Position numbers and translations under genes: made by a program
Shown: positions 37,942 to 47,613 of the stretch, in pieces
Layout of the letters: each line of letters starts with the position of its first letter
Numbering within the stretch: position 1 is the stretch's first letter
Notes under the pieces: model-generated
The model's database searches: none
Seen by the model: the letters and a program-made list of their open reading frames with translations, nothing else
Told to the model about the DNA's origin: nothing
Source of the DNA: Henningerozyma blattae CBS 6284
Taxonomy: Eukaryota; Ascomycota; Saccharomycetes; Saccharomycetales; Saccharomycetaceae
Direction of reading: 5' to 3'
Assembly: GCF_000315915.1 (NCBI RefSeq)
Contig: NC_020185.1
Span: 1,612,001 to 1,676,000 of the forward strand
DNA: 64,000 bases

Positions 37942-38273
37942 TGTCTGTAGAAAGATAAGCCTTTGGGTATTTGACTCGAAGCAAAAAAAGAATTCTTGTG
38001 TGTATTAATTAAGAACAGAATGCACTTGTTTTTTAGCTTGTTATCCTAATTTAACCTACGTTTGAAATTTTAGCATCATTATTTTCCATCTAATGACATT
38101 TTCACCGAAACCAAAAAGATGCGACTTTCTCCATTTATAAAACAAATAATTAATTGAAGCTGTAAACTAAATTAATCATGAAAATTAGTGAAACTTGATT
38201 GAAATTTTTTCCAGTGATTTTTAAATTAAAATTTCTATACCACTTACAAATAGATTCCAAGCTATAAGTTATA
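37942..38273. other. Divergent MTR10/PET123 promoter region
   Basis: A 332-base AT-rich region between two divergent genes. I see no specific motif I would defend. Confidence 0.45.
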
Positions 38274-39119
38274 ATGGGGAAAGGAATCGCTAATCATGGC
38301 TTCAAAAGTGGGTTACTTCCCAAGACAAGACCAATTCTAAAGGGGCCCACCCTAAGACAAAAACAGTTGGTAGATAAATTCACCAAGATAACCGCCAAAA
38401 AGCAGGAGACCCAGAATGTAGGCTATGCTGATGGAATCAAGGAACCTCGTGGATCTAGAAGAGTCCAGCCAAGCACAGAGTATATCGATGTGGAAAAATT
38501 CATTTTGAAAACCGTACCAAAACCAAAGGACGAAAGTAGTTTGGATAGCAAAAATCCTAAAGATGTTAAAGCAAGGACACGTAGAACTTACTTGGAAAAT
38601 GCTATTCGAAACGCTGAAACTACCGCCTTATATAAAGAAAACTTACAACACGAAAAGAGTTTGTTGGAAGAGGCAGAATCTATCATCACAAAAGAGGATG
38701 AACCAGACCAATCATTATTAACTGTTCCAACTATTGAAGGACTTTTGAATCTTCCCTTAATGAGAAAACGTACTGACGAAGAAAAAAAAATGTTAGATAT
38801 GAAAAGAAAGTATAACCGTGAAACAATGGAATTTAGAAGTAAAGAGCACCGTTTAGAAAAGCTATTACAACTTTATCATGCCTCTGAAAATTTTATTGTA
38901 ACAGAGGAACAGTTAAATAAGCATATTGATAAGGTTTTCCAAATGGATGACTTTAAGAGAAGCTCGACAATTTCTATTTACTCGCATGGAGATAAGGCTG
39001 AAACAAATCTTGAGTCTTCCTTATCTGATGCTTTATTTGGTACGTTAGGTAATGGCAGATACGTTGGCTTACCAATAGTTAAGGACTATATTCAAAATTC
39101 AACAGGAAAAAAACTTTAA
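38274..39119 (+). CDS. PET123: Mitochondrial small-subunit ribosomal protein mS26 (Pet123)
   Basis: Pet123 is a component of the yeast mitochondrial small ribosomal subunit needed for mitochondrial translation. The 281-residue protein (S. cerevisiae 318) begins MGKGIANHGFKSGLLPKTRP and is strongly basic and helical, with coiled-coil-like stretches in residues 100-220 (for example KKMLDMKRKYNRETMEFRSKEHRLEKLL, shortened here). The position beside SME1 and MTR10 is the same as in S. cerevisiae, which supports the call strongly. A Puf3-type motif (TGTACATA) lies in the 3' region. It is shorter than the S. cerevisiae protein mainly at the C-terminus. Confidence 0.92.
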   Translation: MGKGIANHGFKSGLLPKTRPILKGPTLRQKQLVDKFTKITAKKQETQNVGYADGIKEPRGSRRVQPSTEYIDVEKFILKTVPKPKDESSLDSKNPKDVKARTRRTYLENAIRNAETTALYKENLQHEKSLLEEAESIITKEDEPDQSLLTVPTIEGLLNLPLMRKRTDEEKKMLDMKRKYNRETMEFRSKEHRLEKLLQLYHASENFIVTEEQLNKHIDKVFQMDDFKRSSTISIYSHGDKAETNLESSLSDALFGTLGNGRYVGLPIVKDYIQNSTGKKL

Positions 39120-39247
39120 ATAGTTTCTTCGTAGCAAATTTATGAATTTACACATTTGTTTAAATATTCTGCATCTATAAATTATCTGCTTCATAGTTAC
39201 TACCATTCTAGTACTTATTAGATATTATTAAGTAATTTTATTTCACC

Positions 39248-39255
39248 TGTACATA
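39248..39255 (+). promoter_or_regulatory. Puf3-type 3'UTR site after PET123
   Basis: TGTACATA preceded by CC (CCTGTACATA) lies about 130 bases after the PET123 stop codon, matching CHUGUANAUA. The gap between convergent PET123 and SME1 is only 237 bases, so it probably lies in the PET123 3'UTR. Confidence 0.5.
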
Positions 39256-39356
39256 CCTACACAACTAAATTAATTAATCATTTAAAAACATCTATTGTTT
39301 CTAATTAGTATACAAATTTGTTTGGCAACTATTGTTTATCATTGCAAGCTCCGATA

Positions 39357-39632
39357 TTAATCAACCGATGTTATTAGAGTGATGTTATCGCCCTTCAATA
39401 GAATTTGACCCAGCTTTTTACCATTTTCAATTTGTTCAACCCCTGTCACATTATCTATTGGTATCTCAATAGCATTATCAATAACTAAATTCATAAATTC
39501 ATCAAAACCTGATATTTTTCCTTGGATTCTGGAATGAGTATTTTCATATAGCCATACTTTAATAGTGGATTGTTTCTCTAAATAATTAAATATTAAATTA
39601 ATTGGAGGTATTAGTGGCTGCCTGGTAGACAT
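39357..39632 (-). CDS. SME1: Spliceosomal Sm protein E (Sme1)
   Basis: Sm-E is one of seven Sm-ring proteins bound to U1, U2, U4 and U5 snRNAs. The 91-residue protein is close to the S. cerevisiae length (94). Sm motif 1 is visible in VWLYENTHSRIQGKISGFDEFMNLVID and Sm motif 2 in GQILLKGDNITLIT. The gene is convergent with PET123 and lies near MTR10, as in S. cerevisiae. The start codon is followed by a short variable MSTRQPLIPPINLIFNYLE. Confidence 0.95.
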   Translation of the reverse strand: MSTRQPLIPPINLIFNYLEKQSTIKVWLYENTHSRIQGKISGFDEFMNLVIDNAIEIPIDNVTGVEQIENGKKLGQILLKGDNITLITSVD

Positions 39633-41182
39633 GATTTCTATATTTTCTTAATTTAATCGTATTGCCTACTGGACCCTCTAATATTCCTTTTAAAGATCAA
39701 TTTTTTAACAATTCCTTCTATTATTTTTCTAATTTGCTAAAGGCGGATTCAGATATTCGAAGTTAAAAAGCTTATCAATTTCAATACTTTAAGATAAAAA
39801 CAAAAGTTATCACGAAGAAAATCAATTACTGTGTTAATATTTATCAGTTACCACATCAATTATGTATGAGCTATTAATAAAATATATGCCAAATTAACTG
39901 CCTCAAGTGATTTATTTTTTCATAAGCAGTTAATTAGCAGTAAAAATTATAAAGCAGGCCATATATAATCTGGTGACTTCAGTCTAGATATTGTATTGGA
40001 TTAAGCATATACATGATACAAGCAAAATATTAAATACTTTACTTACAGTAGTTTATTATTATTGGCTTGGTTTTTCCGGGAAAGTATTTGAATCATGGCT
40101 TTGTATCAATTTTTGTTAAGACGTATTATTCTACAAAGATTAAAAAACTTACTCGTTATTATTGCTATTTGTAAGATGTTCAGTATGTGTATCATACAAA
40201 TATGGATAGCCTTATTACATGCCTCGTGTTAAGAAAATTATCCTCAGAGCTTAACATTGTATAACTTTAAAAATGTAAAAGCTTGCTATCGATTCACAAT
40301 TTAGTAACTTATGTAATTTGTCTCTATTCACTGTATCATCTGATGATGCTAAACGATGAGTTATTAACGCTAAATCCCCAAAAATATTAAAAGATATTTA
40401 ATAAATAATTGCTTTAGCTATATCAGTTTAACTTACCACTATAGATACCATTGTACCAACATTTAGGACAAAGAATTTTGCAAGATAATTTATAAGAAGA
40501 GATCTAAACTAAATGTTCGTAGGAAATTTTTGTCTACTAAATTTATCACTTCGTCTGTAAGTTATGAGAGTTTGGACTACAATAAATATATATTTTGCAG
40601 TTAGAGGGTCCCCTCTCGCAGAATTTAGCATACTGGCTACTATTTTATTGTAATGATTGACTGTTTATGTAGTTAATAATTAATAATGCTAGAATATATC
40701 TTCCTATCGTCCTTCGAGATGTTACTCGACAGCTTAAAACCCAATTAGAATGGTTTCTAGATCAATATTGGGTTTTATTTGAATTACAAAATGAACACAT
40801 AAAGTATAATAATTTAGTTAAGATATTTATACATTTATTGCTGCACAAATTCCTATTTTATAACTTATAAATAATTTTAATATTATGTTCTTTTAACCAG
40901 CTATAAAATGTCGCATTTTTAAATTTTTTTCTTGAAATTTATGTTTGGGAAACTTTTTGAGAATTGAAGGGAAATATCTTGTGTCACAAAAAAAACAGTT
41001 TATTAAAAATAAATTACTAAAAAATTAATAGTTTATACATTTAAACTCAAATAAATAAATGGAACACTAAATATTTGGAGAAGGAAAAATGGTATTTCCC
41101 CTAATTTTTACTTTATTACGGAAAGTATATCAACAGAATTTTCCAAATAAAGATCCTTTTTATTGCCTAAAAATTAAACCAC
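39633..41182. other. Gene-free 1.55 kb intergenic region
   Basis: Between SME1 and the split zinc-finger-like ORF. It is AT-rich with no open frame I would call and no tRNA-like box A/box B pair. No repeat stood out. It holds the SME1 promoter at its left end. Confidence 0.5.
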
Positions 41183-41904
41183 ATGCAAAGCACACAGTCA
41201 GTATTGATCCAACAAAATATGTCATATGAAATATTTAAAGAATTACTAAATGTTGGAAATCTAAATATACCTGATTTGACATATTTTGTTTCACAATATG
41301 ATTTTGATACTTTGGGAAGTACAACTTGCTGTAATTTATTTATATCTAATTATTCTGAATTTGTACACCATTTAAAAAAATACATTGTATTACCAAATAT
41401 AATCAAAGAGCATATTTTTACAGTAAAAGTGGTATTTATTACTTAATTCCTAAATTTGAATGTAATAGATCCGAACGAGAGGAATTTATTGATAAAAATC
41501 ATTTATCAATTTTTAATACTCCAAAAGGGAGTAGTAATAGAAAACTTACACCTATAATGCATGAAATTAATCACAACGCTAGGCTCCAAAAATATTTATC
41601 TGATATTAATACATTTGGAAATACTGCATGTCATAGTGTTGAAGTAAAAGATAGATTTGGTTCAGATAAATCTATAAGAGATAAGCTTAATTATAATTTA
41701 CAGAGAGCTTCAGGGCCATTAAATTTGCTTGAAAATAAATCAGTAAAACAAACAATTTCTACTACAAGGGAGAATATTAAAATAAGGAAATATAAAACTA
41801 ATAAAACCACTAAACTTAAAAGCCTTATTATTTGTTCAACGTGTGATAAGAAATATAAATCAATAGGCGGCTATAATTATCATATTACACATACAAACCA
41901 TTAG
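41183..41904 (+). pseudogene. Unrecognised C2H2 zinc-finger-like gene split by one frameshift
   Basis: Two adjoining plus-strand open frames (41183-41446 and 41557-41904, the second open back through 41362) look like one gene of about 240 residues. The first reads MQSTQSVLIQQNMSYEIFKE and stops at 41446. In the next frame the sequence continues without stops through SGIYYLIPKFECNRSERE into the second frame. A single extra A in the four-A run at 41425-41428 would join them. The far C-terminus is ICSTCDKKYKSIGGYNYHITH, then TNH: a C-x2-C-x12-H zinc finger with the second His 3 or 6 residues later, so a DNA-binding role is possible. I do not recognise the protein. Whether it is a live gene with a read error, or a decaying gene, cannot be told from sequence. 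Confidence 0.45.
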
Positions 41905-42433
41905 TACACTGATTTTAGCATCTTATATTAAGTGTGTTCCACTTTAAATATTAATATATACTTTTATCTATTATTAATTGTTCCTACTAGCATTTTATAA
42001 CACTTGCTGAAAGTGTCTATTCCTCTAAAAGTTATTATTTCATGCCCTATAGTTCATATATATTAGTTTATACTTTGCATTCTATTTCTTTTCTTACTGA
42101 GAATAAAGTCTTATTTACTGCTGAACAATATTAATGCTTATAAGAAAATTTAGATCTGTCATATATGACGTTCTTTGTCTAAGGATATTTTGGATAAAAC
42201 ACTTAGGATAACTGAACCTAAAAACATCCTTTCATTATAAATGTTAAACGCATGAGCTACTTGGGAAGACTTTATACATATTACGTCTTTAAATAGACTT
42301 GTTCATCAATTAATTTACATAAAAAGATGAAATTGCTCCTTTAAAAAAAAAAAGTTATGCAGGTATGTTAAAAAATCTATAATTTACAAATTATATCAAA
42401 TATGTATAATCAGGATAATCTAATAATGTAACC
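41905..42433. other. Zinc-finger ORF / TRS120 convergent 3' region
   Basis: A 529-base AT-rich region between convergent reading frames. No gene or motif is seen. Confidence 0.45.
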
Positions 42434-45400
42434 TTATACTACTTGAAATATGACAGATTCGCTACTAAATTGTAGCAGGTTTTCACTATTTGGGCCTTCT
42501 GATATACATACACTTATTTCATATTCACCTTTCTCAATTGGAATTAGCTCTAAGAGGGTGTTTATTGCTTCTCCCTCATAATCCTTTGAAATCGTCAATG
42601 TACGTGACAAAACACCATTGTATAATAATCGTGAGGTGTTTCTGGGGATAATTTTTTGAGTATGATTATCAAATATAATAAAATTTAAATAATATATTTC
42701 ATCATGTGTCGAACTTTTCTTTATTGGCATTGTTTTAACTTTAATTTGAACTTGGTCACCCATAGTAACAGTATTTTCATCAATATCAATCTTAATGTCA
42801 AAAGGTAATCTACCATTATAAATAGTATTTACCATTCTGGAGTCAAATTTGCTAATGAATTGTTTGAAATTTACAATACCATAGTTGTCGTCATTTGAAG
42901 ATAATTGCCAATGGCAGCTCAATCTGCTCATGATGTATTCTCGACACCAGAATTTCTCTCTCATATCTACCACTTGCTCAACATTCAAAAATGTTCTTAT
43001 AAACTGTCTACCCTGAAAAACCTTTGGAATAGCTATATTTCCAAAATTATTTTCTTGGTAGAAAATTCTTCTTATTGGTACAATGATTCTAGTAGTATGG
43101 TTATTTTCTATTATATAATCATCGCTTTGAAAATCCTCGTATGTCATTGAACATTTGATTCCATCTATCCATGAATTCCTTAAATCAATTAAAAGTAAAA
43201 CATAGTCACTAATACGAACATCTTTCTTTTCCCTGATTTTTTTCATAAAGTATCCAATCCAGTCTATATGCTCCATTTCTTCTGCAAATGGTTGATTAAT
43301 TGGGATAATTTCCATATTTGAAACCTCGATGCTTCTTTTAACCGTTATTTTATAGGGGACAATTAATGATTTCATATATACCGATTTCTTATCTTCAGTA
43401 TAAGAACCATAATTAATGATCAAATTAACCTCGTTAAAATTTAGAGGGACGTTTTTAGTGTCTAATTCGATTTCTACTGTATCTTTCTCACCTGGTTGTA
43501 AGCTATTTGGAATATCTTTGAATGATAATAATGAAGTTTTCAACCATTCTAATTGTTTTTCCTTTTCATATAAATCATCTGGTAAAAGGTTCTTCCAATA
43601 ATCATTTTTTAAGTTTTGCTCAATGTTTGTATTATAGGAAATATTTATGTAATCAATAGATGATTTCAACGATTTATTACGAATTGTAACGTGAAACTTT
43701 CTTTTAACCCCATCCAATAGCATCCAGGTATTATCTATCATTTCAGTAGTTTTCAAAATTTCAAGCTCTGGCTGCTCTGGTAATATTTTTAAGCGGAAAT
43801 ACGAGCACTTGGCCCTTTCATTTACTTCAGATTTATCTGTTTCATTCCTTTTTTCAGCATTAACGATTTTGAATAATTTACTAGGCAAGCCAAATACAGA
43901 TATGTTCAGATGTTCAATAATAATAATTTCATCAGATGTTTTTTTCTTAAGTTTGATTGGCAATAAAATTTTGCTAATAGACCCCGGTGATATATAATAA
44001 GGATTCTTTAGGGATATTTCAGTTCTATCAATTTCACAGTAGTCCAGTAGATCATCAGCAACTTGGATTCCAGTAATAGATATTTCAAATTTAAATGGAT
44101 TTTGTAATGAAACAGCAATTTCTGCTCTATCTCCAACTAAGAATTCACCGTCTAACAGTTGTGGAGTAATGGCAGTGACAGTAGAATGTGCTCTTTCACG
44201 TTTGAAAGGGTTGTACACTTTCTGAGAGGAAGAAACATTCCTCTTTGTATTTTCCAAGTTGTCGTTTTTCGTAGTTAATTTATCTTCGTTTGCTTCCTCC
44301 AATGAATCTAACTTTTGATAAATTTCAGTTTTATGTGGTATTGTGGTTGATGATGTGGCAGATAAAGAAGAAGAAAACTCCAGTCTATAAATTGACAGAG
44401 ACCTTAATAAAAATGGATCCCAATATTCCTTGATAGATTCGTTAATAATTAACGGTTGTAAACATTTCTTTAATATTTCCATTTGTTCTACTTTGGTTAA
44501 TAAATTGTTATAACGATTTATTAAAATAGTGCTTAATTTAGAAGATAACTGGTCATCATTTACCCTTTCTGCTATATTTAAACATAGCTGCAAAGCAATT
44601 TTATGAAAATTCATAGAAGAAGATGTAGAAGCATCTGCAATCGACTTCTCCGGTTGGAAATCTTCGATACCAAAAAATTTAACCATATCAATTAACAAAT
44701 CACTGAAGTCCGAAGCCCATGCTAGCTCATATGGTTTCGCAGCCAAGATACATAACAGCAATCTCAGAACAAAATTTCGTTTTCTATGAAAGCCTAAAAC
44801 TCCATATATCTCTGCCAATGGTAAATAAATCTGAGCTTGAGATGCACATGACATTTCTTTTAATTGAATTTCAAATAATCTACTTGCAAAACAATAGACA
44901 TCTTGTTTTGAAAATAGAGGAGGAGATCTAGGCTTCATCTCAACCGAAAGTTCACTACTATTGTCATCGCTGTTATCATCATCATCAGCTTCTTCCTCCG
45001 CTTCTTCTTCTTCAACAGTATTAGATGAAGATCTATTGGCATTCATGGTATCAATATTATGGGGTGATGAAGTTTGATTTAATCCTTTGATAACTTTTTT
45101 AAGTAATTCGTGTGATAACTCCGAATCAGTGGTACCGACTGTCATATAAGTTAACGTTTTGATTAAAAAGCTACAATACACCTCTTGTGGTGCGTACTCT
45201 GTGTTGTGATTTAATGATAATTCATAATAGTGCAAAACTTTTTCAATGATAGACTGAATTAATATTGGTATATTCACATTATCAATATTTACATTTAAAT
45301 TTGACGACATTGCCAATGAGTTACGTGGAGATTGAATGGTCATACTTGGTCTTGGCAGCAATACAGCTTCACCAGTAGATATGTTAGGATTAGATGAGTT

Positions 45401-46444
45401 GTTATCAGTGGTACTTGTTGTTGTAGGACACAAGCCTAATATTAATTGTGGAAGCTGAAAAGATATATCTAAATAGGAAAGCAATAATAAACACATTCCG
45501 ATCCCATCTAAGGCAGATGCTAGCCATATGTAATCACGAACTAAGTGTAATAATGATACTGCCTCGGTAAAACTTGCTAGAGCATCAATATAACGGCCCG
45601 CCAATAATTGAAAGTTACCCAATATCTTAAACTGTCTACCTTGTGATCTTTGCTGAACTTTATTATCAGAAGTTGTTAAAGATCTTGCAAGCTTTAAAGA
45701 TGCAGACCTCTTTAAGTTACTTGTTCTCATTTCGAAAGTAGATATTCTCTTAGAGGTAACATTTGGGAGAGAATTTCCAGAGCCAATAGCCATTCCTGGT
45801 GTTGAACTAGCGGTACTTGATAAAGGATTCCGTAGTAATGTTGTTTTAAGGACAGCATTACCACCAATAGCGCCGGGTGATCTCAAAGTAACGTGTTTAT
45901 ATGAAGAGTAATAATGTGTTAGTGCTGATAAAAAATTCTTACCGATATCACACAAAATCGTTTCTGAAACACCATTTAAATCCAAATTGCCCTTGAAAAC
46001 ATTTGTTGATGATGTTGACAACTCTGCTTTATTAATATTGGTGTCATTAGTTGTGTATATTAAATTGTGTGATATAACTGTAGGAAATTTATGTTTTAAT
46101 TGCCCAATATTCTTTTCAGGGTCTGAATCATCATTAACTAAAGCAATTAAAATAAATGATTTTCTAAAAGGTTCAAAATCATATAAGAATAAATCGAGCG
46201 GATTGTTTACGTCTGTTGGCGATGTTAAAAAATCTAAATACAGTCTACCATTAGGAAACCCTTGAGGGTTGAAAAGTGGACTGTCGATAGGTGTTATATC
46301 CAATAATCGAATTTCATTATAATTTTGTAACTTGGTTAATGTTTGCTTGAACTGTGGGGCTTTCCAATTACCAATAGGAACGACAATAGTTTTTATTCTA
46401 GATGGGCCAACAAAACTAGAAGAATATAGAGGTGACGAGTCCAT
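42434..46444 (-). CDS. TRS120: TRAPPII complex subunit Trs120
   Basis: Trs120 is a large subunit specific to TRAPPII, which activates Rab GTPases (Ypt31/32) at the late Golgi. The 1336-residue protein aligns with the S. cerevisiae one (1289). Conserved blocks include FVGPSRIKTIVVPIGNW, DITPIDSPLFNPQGFPNG, LFLYDFEPFRKSFI, YYSSYKHVTLRSPGAIGG and KLARSLTTSDNKVQQRSQGRQ. The N-terminal part is alpha-solenoid; the C-terminal ~600 residues are beta-rich (FLVGDRAEIAVSLQNPF). An acidic insertion lies near residues 470-500 (Glu/Asp runs), not conserved. In S. cerevisiae ADE8 and SIZ1 follow; here SIZ1 follows but ADE8 is absent. Confidence 0.95.
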   Translation of the reverse strand: MDSSPLYSSSFVGPSRIKTIVVPIGNWKAPQFKQTLTKLQNYNEIRLLDITPIDSPLFNPQGFPNGRLYLDFLTSPTDVNNPLDLFLYDFEPFRKSFILIALVNDDSDPEKNIGQLKHKFPTVISHNLIYTTNDTNINKAELSTSSTNVFKGNLDLNGVSETILCDIGKNFLSALTHYYSSYKHVTLRSPGAIGGNAVLKTTLLRNPLSSTASSTPGMAIGSGNSLPNVTSKRISTFEMRTSNLKRSASLKLARSLTTSDNKVQQRSQGRQFKILGNFQLLAGRYIDALASFTEAVSLLHLVRDYIWLASALDGIGMCLLLLSYLDISFQLPQLILGLCPTTTSTTDNNSSNPNISTGEAVLLPRPSMTIQSPRNSLAMSSNLNVNIDNVNIPILIQSIIEKVLHYYELSLNHNTEYAPQEVYCSFLIKTLTYMTVGTTDSELSHELLKKVIKGLNQTSSPHNIDTMNANRSSSNTVEEEEAEEEADDDDNSDDNSSELSVEMKPRSPPLFSKQDVYCFASRLFEIQLKEMSCASQAQIYLPLAEIYGVLGFHRKRNFVLRLLLCILAAKPYELAWASDFSDLLIDMVKFFGIEDFQPEKSIADASTSSSMNFHKIALQLCLNIAERVNDDQLSSKLSTILINRYNNLLTKVEQMEILKKCLQPLIINESIKEYWDPFLLRSLSIYRLEFSSSLSATSSTTIPHKTEIYQKLDSLEEANEDKLTTKNDNLENTKRNVSSSQKVYNPFKRERAHSTVTAITPQLLDGEFLVGDRAEIAVSLQNPFKFEISITGIQVADDLLDYCEIDRTEISLKNPYYISPGSISKILLPIKLKKKTSDEIIIIEHLNISVFGLPSKLFKIVNAEKRNETDKSEVNERAKCSYFRLKILPEQPELEILKTTEMIDNTWMLLDGVKRKFHVTIRNKSLKSSIDYINISYNTNIEQNLKNDYWKNLLPDDLYEKEKQLEWLKTSLLSFKDIPNSLQPGEKDTVEIELDTKNVPLNFNEVNLIINYGSYTEDKKSVYMKSLIVPYKITVKRSIEVSNMEIIPINQPFAEEMEHIDWIGYFMKKIREKKDVRISDYVLLLIDLRNSWIDGIKCSMTYEDFQSDDYIIENNHTTRIIVPIRRIFYQENNFGNIAIPKVFQGRQFIRTFLNVEQVVDMREKFWCREYIMSRLSCHWQLSSNDDNYGIVNFKQFISKFDSRMVNTIYNGRLPFDIKIDIDENTVTMGDQVQIKVKTMPIKKSSTHDEIYYLNFIIFDNHTQKIIPRNTSRLLYNGVLSRTLTISKDYEGEAINTLLELIPIEKGEYEISVCISEGPNSENLLQFSSESVIFQVV

Positions 46445-47613
46445 TATAATCTAAAGAGCTATGAGATAACGGAGTTTATGCCAATGCTGGAAAAAAGTTT
46501 ACCAACAATCAAATGTCACAGCCAATTCACAAGAAGGCGAAAACTATTGTAAACACCTTTTTTTATCCTTAAATCCTTAAATCTTGTAACATTCTTGTAT
46601 ACAATATTGATATTTTTCAAATTGGAGATTGTGAAGATCAGAAATCTCTTAGTTTTGGAAATTTACAAATTTACTAGCACGTGATAAGCACGAAACTATT
46701 ATAATTAAAAATACGTCAAAAAATCGAGTTAACTTAGATTATTGGAAATGAAAAAGAAACATATATACTTTCCAAATACTTGACATCTGAAACGTATTAC
46801 TTAGAAACCAAATCATTTGCTGATCTTCGGTATTCTTTTTTATGCTGTAAATTACGTTGAATAATATAGATATGGTATTATAACAAATTGATGAATTTAC
46901 CCGGTACTTTCTAAAGTTCGAGAAACTGACTAAAGGTTAAAAATAAAAAGAAAAATAAAATACTAAATCTAATCACTAAATAACATGATAGCAGACTACA
47001 GTAGTACGAATTTAGATTGCCTATTTGGAATTTATAAATAGTGAACTATTACACGCTCTCCTAAGAGAGCTTTAGATTTTACAAGGAATTTTCTTACGCG
47101 TTAGAAACACTCAGGTAATTTTTAAACTGGCTAAGTAGTAAAAATCTTTACATCCGAGTATTATTCACGTGGAAATCACATGCAGAAAAATATAGAGTTA
47201 CTACAAAAAAGAAGTTTAACATTATAGATCTTATAGATCGGCATATTAGTATAAGACATGTATGTATCTTGCATACTTGAATAACAATATTTTAATAAGG
47301 GGTCGGCACTTTTCTTATCAGTGTTCAGAGAGACAGTTCTAAATGATATTGTAAGAGAGTTTTGAATTATATTTTTACCGATATTTATTTTTTTTTCTCT
47401 ATACCATTTTTTATCAACATTTTTTGTTTAAATAATATTGATAACAAATAAAAATAAAACTTATTAAATTTCGGTCAAATCTATTCTTATTTTTCATTTT
47501 TTTTATATTCCAATCCCATTTTGATAAACTGTAATATATCCTAATTTAAAGCATACAATTATTTTTTGCCGTTGTTTTATTCATCATAAAAAATTATTAT
47601 TGAACTATACTCT
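46445..47613. other. Divergent TRS120/SIZ1 region; no ADE8
   Basis: A 1.17 kb region with no supported gene. It contains a CACGTG at 46678-46683, a Reb1-type TTACCCG at 46897-46903 and a CACGTG at 47166-47171. In S. cerevisiae ADE8 lies here between TRS120 and SIZ1; I find no trace of it. Confidence 0.55.
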
